Source of the DNA: DATJAJ01 sp035622335
GTDB taxonomy: Archaea; Thermoproteota; Nitrososphaeria; Nitrososphaerales; Gagatemarchaeaceae
Assembly (NCBI GenBank): GCA_035622335.1
Contig: DASPVO010000062.1
Span: 1-39,084 of the forward strand
Direction of reading: 5' to 3'
DNA length: 39,084 nucleotides
Positions 22,770 through 30,221 of this stretch are shown here, piece after piece. Under the pieces are notes generated by a model. The model was given only the letters and a program-made list of their open reading frames with translations, ran no database searches and was not told the DNA's origin. Every line of letters starts with the position of its first letter. The first letter of the stretch is position 1. The position numbers and the translations under genes are program-made.

Positions 22770-23698
22770 CCACGAAGGTCTGGGCCTACTCCGAGTCGTC
22801 AGGCCCGGCGTCTGAGGTGGCGGCTGCTGCCAAAAAGATCGCCGACTCCTGCGGGGGCGAGTCGGTCTGCCTGGAGCTGGACGAGCTCAGAACCCAAGTC
22901 GGGGGATGCCACAGCAAACTGCTCCTGAGGTCCGAAGGAAGGCTGGGCGACTCGGTCGAAACGGCCGGCGCCGCGATAGGCGAGGCCGCCGCTAGTTCGG
23001 TGCCCGATTTGATACTCGTGGCGGCCACAAGAAGAGGCAGGGAGGTGGGGTCGATGCTGTCCGTCAAGCTCGGGAGGCCATGCATCGGCGAGTCGTTCAA
23101 CCTCAGGCTGGATGGGAGCAGCCTCAAGGGAGACAGGAGCGTCTACGCAGGAAGAGTGGTGGCGACGGTGTCGTGTGAGCTTCCGGCTGTCGCCGTCGTC
23201 AAGCTGGGCGCGTACGAACCCTCCGTCGAGGATGGGGTCCAGGTCGTGGAGGAACGCGTCGGCCTACCAAAGGCGAGGGTCATTACTACGGGGACGAGCA
23301 AGAAGGACGCAGCAAAGGTCGACCTGCGGACAGCGAAGGTGATCGTCTCGGGTGGGAGGGGCTTCAAGAGGCGAGAGGACCTGGACCTGCTCGTCAAGCT
23401 GGCCGGCGCGCTCGGTGGGACGATAGGCTGCTCGAGACCGCTCTCGTCAGACCTCGGTTGGCTGGGGGAGGAGTACCACATAGGGCTCACGGGAGTGAAC
23501 GTCCATCCAAACCTGTACCTCGCGGTCGGCATCTCCGGTCAGCTCCAACACGTGGCGGGGATCAAGGACTCGAGGGTCATCGCCGCGATCAACTCGGACA
23601 AGGACGCTCCCATCTTCCAAGCTTCGGACTACGGAGTCGTTGGAGACCTGTACCAGGTCATCCCCGCGATGCTCAGGTTGATCTCTGGGCAGGCTTAG
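22766..23698 (+). CDS. etfA: Electron transfer flavoprotein alpha subunit
   Basis: 310 residues from GTG 22766. The C-terminal FAD domain is well conserved: 'VIVSGGRGFKRREDLDLL', 'GCSRPLSSDLGWLGEEYHIG', 'GVNVHPNLYLAVGISGQLQHV' and 'VIAAINSDKDAPIFQASDYG' (residues about 190-295). The N-terminal half carries the ETF fold with 'LILVAATRRGREVGSMLSVKLG'. It shares one transcript with etfB. Its last 4 nt overlap the end of the convergent aldolase gene, whose operon also encodes the probable electron acceptor EtfD-like protein, so the two halves of one electron chain face each other tail to tail. Confidence 0.95.
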   Translation: MTTKVWAYSESSGPASEVAAAAKKIADSCGGESVCLELDELRTQVGGCHSKLLLRSEGRLGDSVETAGAAIGEAAASSVPDLILVAATRRGREVGSMLSVKLGRPCIGESFNLRLDGSSLKGDRSVYAGRVVATVSCELPAVAVVKLGAYEPSVEDGVQVVEERVGLPKARVITTGTSKKDAAKVDLRTAKVIVSGGRGFKRREDLDLLVKLAGALGGTIGCSRPLSSDLGWLGEEYHIGLTGVNVHPNLYLAVGISGQLQHVAGIKDSRVIAAINSDKDAPIFQASDYGVVGDLYQVIPAMLRLISGQA

Positions 23699-24453
23699 GC
23701 TCTTCCGACGGACTGCAGAAAGGCCCTGGCCCCTCCCGTCATGAACCTCACGTCCGAGCCCAGTCCGATGAACTTGAAACCGAGCTCGACGTCCCTCTTC
23801 GCCTCCTCCGGTGTCGCAGCGAGGACGCCAGGCCATTTGCCGCGCCTCTCGCAAGCCGAGACGACCGACCTCATCGCGTCCACCACGATGGCGTTGTTCC
23901 TGTCGTCGAGCAGCCCGAGGGAGACGGTGAGGTCGGTGGGCCCGACGAAGAGGATGTCGACCCCGGGGGTCGAAGCTATCTCGTCGAGACTGTCGAGGGC
24001 CAGCCTGGTCTCTATCTGAGCCGCGACTATCGTGATGTCGTTGGCGGTCCTGAGGTACTTCGGGAACGTCAATCCGTAGTCGGCCGCCTTCCTCGGCGCT
24101 ACTCCCCTGATGCCCGATGGAGGATACTTCGCGTAGCCGACCAGAGTCTTGGCTTCGGCGCCGGAGTTGACCAGGGGGCACAGGACCCCGTGAGCGCCCA
24201 TGTCGAGCGCGAGCTTGACGAGGTACTGGTCGGGGGCTCCCACTCTGACGATCGGGCATACCTTCGAGTCATCGACCGCCTGGATCATCGAAGCGACGAT
24301 GGCCGGATTGAGCGGGGCGTGCTCCGTGTCAAAGACCAGCCAGTCGAAGCCCAACGTCTCGAGTATGTCGGGTACGTCGGTGTGCCCTATGCTCACCCAC
24401 GTCCCGAAGGTGACATCGCCATGCCCGAGCTTTCTCTTGAGGTCGCAGTTCAA
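23695..24453 (-). CDS. HpcH/HpaI-family aldolase
   Basis: 252 residues, class II pyruvate-type aldolase fold. Expected metal and catalytic residues are present: Glu44-His45 ('FDTEHAPLN'), Arg70 ('VRVGAP'), Glu147 ('AQIETR') and Asp173 ('VGPTDL'). Family members reversibly cleave 2-keto-3-deoxy or 4-hydroxy-2-oxo acids to pyruvate (or oxaloacetate) and an aldehyde. The start codon overlaps the stop of the EtfD-like gene (ATGA at 24450-24453). Why an aldolase is coupled to a respiratory protein is unclear; a role in catabolism of an aromatic or sugar acid is possible. Substrate unknown. Confidence 0.9.
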   Translation of the reverse strand: MNCDLKRKLGHGDVTFGTWVSIGHTDVPDILETLGFDWLVFDTEHAPLNPAIVASMIQAVDDSKVCPIVRVGAPDQYLVKLALDMGAHGVLCPLVNSGAEAKTLVGYAKYPPSGIRGVAPRKAADYGLTFPKYLRTANDITIVAAQIETRLALDSLDEIASTPGVDILFVGPTDLTVSLGLLDDRNNAIVVDAMRSVVSACERRGKWPGVLAATPEEAKRDVELGFKFIGLGSDVRFMTGGARAFLQSVGRA

Positions 24454-26465
24454 TTCGGGTCACCCAAAGACATCGCCACGAGCTCCGCTATGTCTGCTAC
24501 CCGCATCGGGTCGCCTTCGAGGTTCTTCACCGCGTCCTCAAACATGGTGATGCAGAACGGGCACGCGACCGCGAGCGTCCCGGCACCAGTGGCGCGCGCC
24601 TCCTCCGCCCTCAAGACGCTGATCTTCTTCTTCTCCGACACCTCGTACCACACGTTCGCGCCCCCGCCCCCGCAACAAAAGCTCTTTGCCCTGTTCCTCT
24701 CCATCTCCACCACCTGCGGGCTCAAGGAAGCCAACACGGAGCGCGGCTCTTCGAAGACCCCGTTGATCCTCCCTAGGTTGCAGGGGTCGTGATACGTCAT
24801 CGTCCCTTCGACCTTGACCTTGGGCAGCTTCCCCTGGCTCATCAACGATGCGATGAGCTGAGTATGGTGTATCACCTGGAAGTCAGCGCCGAACTCCGGG
24901 TACTCGTTCAGAAAAGTGTTGAAGCAGTGCGCGCAGTGGACGATCACCTTCTTGACCCCGTAGCGCTTCAGCGTCTCGACGTTCTTCATCGCCATCTCCT
25001 GGAATCGGCCCTCTTCGCCCATCCTTCGCACGGGCTCCCCGGTGCACGATTCTTCGTCGCCGAGGACGGCGAAGTCGACCCCGGCGAGCCTGAGTATCTT
25101 GACCATCGACTTCGCGACGTTCCTCCCCCTGGGGTCGTAGCTCGACTGGCAGCCCACCCAGTAGAGGTACTCTGCGTCGGGTTTCTCCTTGAGTGTGGGC
25201 ACTCCCATCTCGACGAGCCACGTCTGCCTGTCTCTCTGGGGGAGCCCGAAGGGGTTGCTGTTCTGGGCGACGTTCTCGAGGAAGATCCTCTTCCTCCCGT
25301 CGAGCTTGCCCTCTGAGACCAGCGTCCTCCTGTACTCTGAGATGTAGTCCACCTGGTCGATGAAGACGGGGCAGACCGAGACGCAGGCGTTGCACATGGT
25401 GCAAGACCACAGCTCGGAGTCCCTGATGACGCCGGTCGAAAAGACGTCCGCGTCCCTCGACAGCTTCATGTCCTTCGCGAGGTCCTGCACGACGACCCGC
25501 GGAGAGAGGTCCCTGCCGCTCGCGTAGGCTGGACAGACCTCCTGGCACCTGCCGCAGTCGGTGCAGGCGTCGAGAGCGAGGAGCTGGAGAGGAGCGAGTG
25601 CGGCCACCGTCTTCGCGGGCTGTGGGAACTCGGCGCTGCCGGCGGCGAGAAGGGCGGGGAGGCTGAAGGGGGTCGACAGCTTCCCCATTGGCTTGACGGG
25701 GGCGAGCGCCACGTTGGCCCCTGAGGTGAATACGTGGAGTAGCTTCGTGTAGGGGGTCGCCGCGATCAGGGCCATCACGGAGAGCATGTGTGCGAACCAG
25801 AACACCTCGTACACGCCGACCGCGTCAGACTTTAGAGGTCCGAAGAGGGAGAGCAGCATGGAGAGCGAGTCGCCCACCCAAGAGTAGCCAGCCCAGCCCA
25901 CGGGGAAGGCGATGAGGCGGAGAGACTCGAGCATGAAGCCGGAGACGCCGATCCAGACAAGCATACCCAGGACGAAGTAGTCGTCGAGCCCAGTCTCGAG
26001 CTTGTCGAGCTTCTGAACGAACCTCCTGTAGATGGCGATCATCAGACCGACGACGAAGGCTAGCCCGAGGGTGTCGCCAAGGAATTCGAGCAGGAGATAG
26101 AAGTTCCCCGCGATGAAGACGTACGTGGTGAACAGCGGAAGGATGTCGTTCTGCAGGAATATCAGGGAGGTGTAGGCGAAGAGCATCAGGAAACCGAAGA
26201 AGAGCGCCCCGTGCATCAGGCCGCCCTCCGGGTCGCCCAGCACCCTTCGCTGCCCCACTCCGAACGCCAGGAAGCGCCTGAGCTTGGTCCGAAAGTCCTT
26301 GAAGCAAAGGGATAGGAACTGGGACAGGCCGATCCCGTAGGACTGAAGATGGGTGTAGAGGCCGTAGAGCATGACCAGTCCGGCCGCGAAGAAAGCTGCG
26401 TACATCACATCGTAGGAGTAGGGCACCAGATGAGTGATGAATATCTCTCTAACCGGGACGACCAA
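24450..26465 (-). CDS. EtfD-like membrane Fe-S ETF:quinone oxidoreductase (HdrD/GlpC-type)
   Basis: 671 residues. N-terminal membrane domain (residues 15-245) of NarI/DsrM type with five or six helices and histidines that could ligate heme b (His85, His226, His244). Two [4Fe-4S] ferredoxin motifs follow: C301-x2-C304-x2-C307-x3-C311 and C355-x2-C358-x2-C361-x3-C365. The C-terminal half has two CCG domains ('WVGCQSSYDPRG'...'ESCTGEP' and 'HDPCNLGR'...'FCCGGGGANVWYE') binding a further Fe-S cluster. This layout matches EtfD/EMO proteins that take electrons from ETF to menaquinone, and the facing etfBA genes support it. Heterodisulfide reductase is an alternative. Start TTG 26465 fits a TATA box 27 nt upstream inside the end of the NFACT gene. 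Confidence 0.9.
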   Translation of the reverse strand: MVVPVREIFITHLVPYSYDVMYAAFFAAGLVMLYGLYTHLQSYGIGLSQFLSLCFKDFRTKLRRFLAFGVGQRRVLGDPEGGLMHGALFFGFLMLFAYTSLIFLQNDILPLFTTYVFIAGNFYLLLEFLGDTLGLAFVVGLMIAIYRRFVQKLDKLETGLDDYFVLGMLVWIGVSGFMLESLRLIAFPVGWAGYSWVGDSLSMLLSLFGPLKSDAVGVYEVFWFAHMLSVMALIAATPYTKLLHVFTSGANVALAPVKPMGKLSTPFSLPALLAAGSAEFPQPAKTVAALAPLQLLALDACTDCGRCQEVCPAYASGRDLSPRVVVQDLAKDMKLSRDADVFSTGVIRDSELWSCTMCNACVSVCPVFIDQVDYISEYRRTLVSEGKLDGRKRIFLENVAQNSNPFGLPQRDRQTWLVEMGVPTLKEKPDAEYLYWVGCQSSYDPRGRNVAKSMVKILRLAGVDFAVLGDEESCTGEPVRRMGEEGRFQEMAMKNVETLKRYGVKKVIVHCAHCFNTFLNEYPEFGADFQVIHHTQLIASLMSQGKLPKVKVEGTMTYHDPCNLGRINGVFEEPRSVLASLSPQVVEMERNRAKSFCCGGGGANVWYEVSEKKKISVLRAEEARATGAGTLAVACPFCITMFEDAVKNLEGDPMRVADIAELVAMSLGDPN

Positions 26466-26477
26466 CGGTGCCAGTTC

Positions 26478-28319
26478 TCAATTCTGGCTATTATTCCCTA
26501 TCGTCCTAGGCCTCCTCCGAAGCACCTTCCCTCCCCCCGAAGGAAGAGCCCGCATCACGTCGTCGAGCCTGCTTCGAAGAACGGCGCCCGACTCGTCAAG
26601 CTCCCGAGCGACCGTCTTGGCGGTGTCTGAGGCCTTCTCCCTCGCCGGTCCGAGGAGCACGTAGTTCTCAGTCGACGTCCTCAGGGCTGCTTCGGGTCCG
26701 GAGAGGACTCTTCCCAGCTCGTCCAGCCCCACAGCGATCTCTACGGGGTTGCGAGGCACGAAGTTCTTTCTCCCTCGAATCATGAAGCTCCCTTTGGAGA
26801 GGTATTCGCCGCTCGGCGCGGTGGTCGAAACCTGGTCTGGCGTGACCCAGTAGGCGTCCGCGGAGGCCAACCCGGTCTTCCACGCGCTGCTGAAGCTGAC
26901 GGTGGCCCCGGCCACCTCCCGAACCTCTTCCTCGCTCTGCTCGCGGCCTCCCTTGAGGAGGAAGAATGGCGACCCAAAGAGGTCCGCGTGGAAGACGGTG
27001 TCGCCCTGCTCCGCGTGCCTCTTCACAAGAATGGAGTTGGTCTGCGCGTCCCTCCCCCCGACCGCAAGCTTGCCTCCAGAGGTGAAGAACCATCTGAACT
27101 TCTCGTACCATTCCACCTTGGACCTCCTGAGCTCTACGAGCCGTCCTCGCTTTTCGCCCTGCGTAGAAGTCTCTCTGGACGCCTTCCTCTCGATTCTCTT
27201 GGCCGCTTCCCTGACTTCTTGCGCTTTCGCCTCGAGCTCCTTCGCCCTGTCATAGATGGCCGAGGATGCGGCCGCGGGTGTCCACTCCTCCTTCCTCGGG
27301 GAGCCGACGCCCGATTCCAGGACGCGTTTAGAGAGCTCTTCGGGAGTAGAACTCCTCGCCGCGAGGACCGCCGCCTCCCTGGCTTTCGCGGCCTGGTCCG
27401 AGAGCGATTTTTCTTCCCTGCGCAGCTCTTCCGCCTGCGCTCTGTATTGCTTCTCTTTGTCCGGGGCGGTCTCCGAAGCTTCCAACGCCTCTCCCAACAC
27501 CGCAGGAAGCAACAGGGCATCACACAGCTGCGAAATGGAGCTCGCCGTGGCTGACACGGGGGCGCTTTCCGGCTTCAGAGAGAATATCTCCTTCCCCTCG
27601 GCGGTGTCGCAGACGCAAGGATAGGGATGGTCCCTCGTTTCGGCTACCATCCGGGTCAGGGTCTCTGCCACTTCGCTCGCTCTGTCTTCCAACGCTGAAG
27701 CCGGCGCGCTCTCGGGGACGCCTAGTCGGTACAACGCCTCCCTGACGTACTTCCTCGGCATGGCGAACCTACTTCCAAGAGCCTTTCCAGCCGTGCCACC
27801 CGACCTGGCAGCATCCAGCACCGATTCTCTCCTCGCGTTCTCCGGGCTCTCTCGCGACTGCGAGGGTGGGCGATAGTGACCGCCCCTCGTCAGTCGTCTC
27901 TTTGGGGAGCGGACTTCCCTGAGCGCTTCAAGGACGATTCCGTCGCCGTCGGTCACCAGTATCTCGCCCGGAGGCGCCATCTCGAGTATCAGGTGGCGTA
28001 GTCGATCTCCTTCTCCCAGCCGCATGTCGTATACCCGGTCCAGACCCAGCTGGCTCACTTCGCTCACCTTGGCCCTCGTGACCTCCTTCCTGAGGCGAGA
28101 CGTGAACGAGGACGTCTCCATCCTTTCAGACAGGCTCTCTGAGACCCAAGCCCCGCGCTTGGGTGAAGCGATCACCCACGTGTCCCGCCCTCCCGGTGCT
28201 CTGAAGCGAATCGCCTGCGACTCGCCGATAGAGTACACGTTGCTCACGAAGCTGCCCAGGACGCTCGAGCCAATCTCCCTCGTCAGGACGAGGACCTCGA
28301 ACCCTGATAGTTCAGGCAC
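26478..28319 (-). CDS. rqcH: NFACT family ribosome quality control protein (Rqc2/RqcH/NEMF homologue)
   Basis: 613 residues from GTG 28319. Domains: NFACT-N with the Asp-Arg pair 'GLDRVYDMRL' (D94, R95), which in RqcH is needed for tRNA binding and tailing; a helix-hairpin region near residues 170-220; a long coiled coil about 280-390; and the NFACT-R domain about 405-515 ('FRWFFTSGGKLAVGGRDAQ', 'DTVFHADLFGSPFFLLKGG', 'GSFMIRGRKNF'). It binds stalled 60S/50S-nascent chain complexes and, in homologues, adds C-terminal tails. An ATG at 28376 is in frame, but the TATA-like cttaag at 28344-28349 is 27 nt before GTG 28319 and the family's N-terminus 'ELSGFEVLVLTREI' begins there. Single gene; its end carries the EtfD promoter. 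Confidence 0.93.
   Translation of the reverse strand: MPELSGFEVLVLTREIGSSVLGSFVSNVYSIGESQAIRFRAPGGRDTWVIASPKRGAWVSESLSERMETSSFTSRLRKEVTRAKVSEVSQLGLDRVYDMRLGEGDRLRHLILEMAPPGEILVTDGDGIVLEALREVRSPKRRLTRGGHYRPPSQSRESPENARRESVLDAARSGGTAGKALGSRFAMPRKYVREALYRLGVPESAPASALEDRASEVAETLTRMVAETRDHPYPCVCDTAEGKEIFSLKPESAPVSATASSISQLCDALLLPAVLGEALEASETAPDKEKQYRAQAEELRREEKSLSDQAAKAREAAVLAARSSTPEELSKRVLESGVGSPRKEEWTPAAASSAIYDRAKELEAKAQEVREAAKRIERKASRETSTQGEKRGRLVELRRSKVEWYEKFRWFFTSGGKLAVGGRDAQTNSILVKRHAEQGDTVFHADLFGSPFFLLKGGREQSEEEVREVAGATVSFSSAWKTGLASADAYWVTPDQVSTTAPSGEYLSKGSFMIRGRKNFVPRNPVEIAVGLDELGRVLSGPEAALRTSTENYVLLGPAREKASDTAKTVARELDESGAVLRSRLDDVMRALPSGGGKVLRRRPRTIGNNSQN
26488..26495 (-). promoter_or_regulatory. 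TATA box of the EtfD-like gene, inside the NFACT coding end
   Basis: The minus strand reads aataatag, centred 27 nt before TTG 26465. It lies within the last codons of the NFACT gene (stop at 26478), so this promoter is embedded in coding sequence. Confidence 0.5.
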
Positions 28320-28343
28320 TTCCCTCACATCTCTCCGCCCTGA

Positions 28344-28349
28344 CTTAAG
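28344..28349 (-). promoter_or_regulatory. TATA-like box of the NFACT gene
   Basis: cttaag is centred 27 nt before GTG 28319 and lies downstream of the alternative ATG 28376, arguing against the longer start. The 208-nt spacer 28320-28527 otherwise holds attatatc at 28453-28460, a likely TATA box for the plus-strand membrane protein, and gttaataac on the minus strand near 28424-28432; no RNA gene was seen. Confidence 0.45.
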
Positions 28350-28527
28350 GGTGATTTGCCGGGAGGGCGACTTCATCGAGAATCAGAGTCGCATGAGAAG
28401 GCTTCAAACCAGGTTCGAAATGTTATTAACGCAACTAGCTCGCCGCCTGACAATTATATCATTGACGAGCGTCTTCTCCTCGCGCGAAGGGCGCCTCATC
28501 CGGAAGCAAAGGGTCGTGTCCTGAGCC

Positions 28528-28815
28528 GTGTCGGTCTCGTTCGACAGGCTCTACTGGATGCGGATAGGCTTCGGCGTTCTGGGAGGGGTCGCGGCCTACT
28601 TCTCCTTCAAGCTCCAGGGAGGTGTGGTCGGTGAGGAGAACGGTTTCTTCATCGCGATCCTGGTCTACCTCGCTTCCTTCTACGTGGCCCGTTACCTCCT
28701 CTTCAAGAAGGTCCCCGCTGACAAGCTCGGGAAACTCTACACGGTTGGCATCGGGGGCTTCGTGATGCTCTACATCTTCACTTGGATTCTTCTGTTCACT
28801 CTTTCACAGATATGA
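28528..28815 (+). CDS. Small membrane protein with three transmembrane segments
   Basis: 95 residues from GTG 28528, with an in-frame stop two codons upstream (28522-28524). Three hydrophobic segments at residues about 12-28, 40-58 and 70-92. A positive loop 'LLFKKVPADKLGK' between TM2 and TM3 suggests it faces the cytoplasm. I do not recognise the family; a small three-helix insertase or chaperone subunit (EMC6-like) is compatible with topology only. The nearest TATA-like attatatc (28453-28460) would leave a leader of about 45 nt with no clear Shine-Dalgarno site. Its end overlaps the convergent gene by 20 nt. Confidence 0.72.
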   Translation: MSVSFDRLYWMRIGFGVLGGVAAYFSFKLQGGVVGEENGFFIAILVYLASFYVARYLLFKKVPADKLGKLYTVGIGGFVMLYIFTWILLFTLSQI

Positions 28816-29119
28816 GCTGGGCGTACTCGACGAGGGTCTCGGCAAAACCCTTGTCGTAATCGTCCGACATCTGACTGCGCGAGATTCTTCCTGCAGCTCT
28901 CTTGACCTTCTCCGGGTCCCACGACTGCAGCGTTCCCTCTCTCCCCTTCGACATGCTGGTGGCGATACCGTGTGCGGCCGCCATGACTCCCCGCTCTCTG
29001 TCCGTCTTCACATCGCGCGTGATTTCGTCTATCTTCTTCTTTGCTTCCTCTGGGTCCGAGTTCTTCAGCGCAGCCAGCACGCTGACTAATCCTTCGCTCA
29101 CTGTCTTGCTCGTAAGCAT
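28796..29119 (-). CDS. Small helical protein of unknown function
   Basis: 107 residues, soluble and strongly helical, with charged faces and a central 'GVMAAAHGIATSMSKGREGTL' stretch followed by 'WDPEKVKRAAGRI' and 'DDYDKGFAETLVEYAQLI'. No known motif is visible. ATG 29119 has two TATA-like boxes upstream (ctta-aata near 29134-29141 and acttaag near 29146-29152, the second at the usual distance). Single gene, overlapping the convergent membrane-protein gene by 20 nt. The composition and codon pattern match neighbouring genes, so it is very probably real; the function is unknown. Confidence 0.72.
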   Translation of the reverse strand: MLTSKTVSEGLVSVLAALKNSDPEEAKKKIDEITRDVKTDRERGVMAAAHGIATSMSKGREGTLQSWDPEKVKRAAGRISRSQMSDDYDKGFAETLVEYAQLISVKE

Positions 29120-29192
29120 TACGACAGTCTGTCTATTTAAGCGGCCCTTAAGTCCGAAGCCCTAAATGATTCAATTCTTTGTTCACTTTTCA

Positions 29193-29891
29193 TCAGTAGA
29201 TTCCCGCCGCTCCGATTGAAGTGACACCGGAACCACCGGACGCGGAATCAACCCTGACGCGATCGCCCTCACGGCTCAGACGTAGAGACGTCTCTACCGT
29301 CTGCTCTATCGCCGCTCCTCCCACGAAGTTCTCTCCGGAAGGAGACGACGCGACCCTGTTCGCCAGAAGATACGCCCTCGAGTTCAGAAATGCGTCCCGC
29401 GCCATCTCGCTCATGTGCGTACCAAGCTCAGCCTGCCGCAACGGGGCGTTCTCCCTCCCTGGATAGTCGAGAGTGAAGTTCTTTGTGACTGTATCCACGA
29501 CGACGAGCTTGGGCCCTCCCTCTCCACCTCTAGCGAGCCTTCTGACTACCTCGACCTGCTCGGCGGAAGTCGCCGACCTGACGTATGTTATGCGCTCGAG
29601 AACGGGTCCAGGCTCGAGGCCCCTCGCGGTTGCGATCTCCGCGGCCCTCTCCGGCCGGAAACTGCCCTCCGTGTCCAGGACAAGCGCTGACGCCCCGGAA
29701 CTCGCCGCCAACACCGCCGTCTGCAAGCCCAGCTGCGTCTTCCCCGAGCTGCTGCTCCCGTAAACCTGCGTCAGCGCCCCCGACCTGACTCCTCCACCTA
29801 GGATCCGGTCGATTACTGTCGAGCCGGTCTTGAGGGACTCCATTGTCAACCTCGCGGCTTCGTTCAGCTCTATCTTGACGCCAGGGCGCAT
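29193..29891 (-). CDS. radB: RadB-like RecA-superfamily recombinase paralogue
   Basis: 232 residues, the RadB size: a bare ATPase core without the N-terminal HhH domain of RadA. Walker A 'GSSSSGKT' at 45-52, Walker B 'LVVVD' at 129-133, and the lead 'TGSTVIDRILGGGVRSGALTQVYG' typical of the RadA/RadB group. RadB modulates recombination rather than catalysing efficient strand exchange in studied archaea. A RadC/KaiC-like RecA paralogue is an alternative. ATG 29891 is divergent from the lsm gene across a 73-nt AT-rich spacer (29892-29964) with T-runs that contain TATA-like elements for both directions. Confidence 0.85.
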   Translation of the reverse strand: MRPGVKIELNEAARLTMESLKTGSTVIDRILGGGVRSGALTQVYGSSSSGKTQLGLQTAVLAASSGASALVLDTEGSFRPERAAEIATARGLEPGPVLERITYVRSATSAEQVEVVRRLARGGEGGPKLVVVDTVTKNFTLDYPGRENAPLRQAELGTHMSEMARDAFLNSRAYLLANRVASSPSGENFVGGAAIEQTVETSLRLSREGDRVRVDSASGGSGVTSIGAAGIY

Positions 29892-29927
29892 ATCACTATG
29901 TTCCTTTTTTATTTCCCCACCATTATC

Positions 29928-29936
29928 TTTTTAACC
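29928..29936 (+). promoter_or_regulatory. TATA-like box of the lsm-metK unit
   Basis: ctttttaac is centred about 32 nt before GTG 29965, a little farther than usual, so a leader of a few nucleotides may exist. The minus-strand aaataaaaaa at 29905-29914 is the candidate box for radB. Confidence 0.4.
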
Positions 29937-29964
29937 CTGAATCCGGGCGTCGGAAAAGTCCGAA

Positions 29965-30210
29965 GTGTCCTCTCCACAACAGGCAAAGAGACCACTCAGC
30001 GTCCTGCAGAAGGCGACCAACAAGATGGTAGCTGTCCGTCTCAAGAGCGAGCTGGAGTACAGGGGCAAGATCACGAACGTCGACCCGTACATGAACGTCA
30101 TACTTGTGGACGCGGAGGAGTCGGAGAACGGCTCCAAGAAGGCGAACTACGGGAAGGTCGTGATACGGGGTAACAACGTCCTCTACATCAGAATAGAGGA
30201 CAGACTGTAA
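29965..30210 (+). CDS. Sm-like archaeal protein (LSm/SmAP)
   Basis: 81 residues. Sm1 motif 'KMVAVRLKSELEYRGKITNVDPYMNVILVDA' (residues about 20-50, shown here only as the family pattern: G34, D39, N44) and Sm2 'GKVVIRGNNVLYI' near 63-75 form the five-stranded Sm fold; a ring of six or seven subunits binds U-rich RNA. The start is GTG 29965. It is followed after 11 nt by the S-adenosylmethionine synthetase gene, so the two are co-transcribed. Pairing of an RNA-binding Sm protein with SAM synthesis could reflect RNA processing and methylation needs, but that is inference. Confidence 0.93.
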   Translation: MSSPQQAKRPLSVLQKATNKMVAVRLKSELEYRGKITNVDPYMNVILVDAEESENGSKKANYGKVVIRGNNVLYIRIEDRL

Positions 30211-30221
30211 GGGGCACGTCC

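Noticed and set aside
23458..24792. 444-codon plus-strand open frame
   Set aside because: Antisense shadow across etfA, the aldolase and the EtfD gene; the product is Arg/Asp/Gly-rich with no recognisable fold, as expected in high-GC DNA.
28320..28527. Possible extra small gene or RNA in the 208-nt spacer
   Set aside because: Only TATA-like elements are visible; open frames there are short and lack start-site support.
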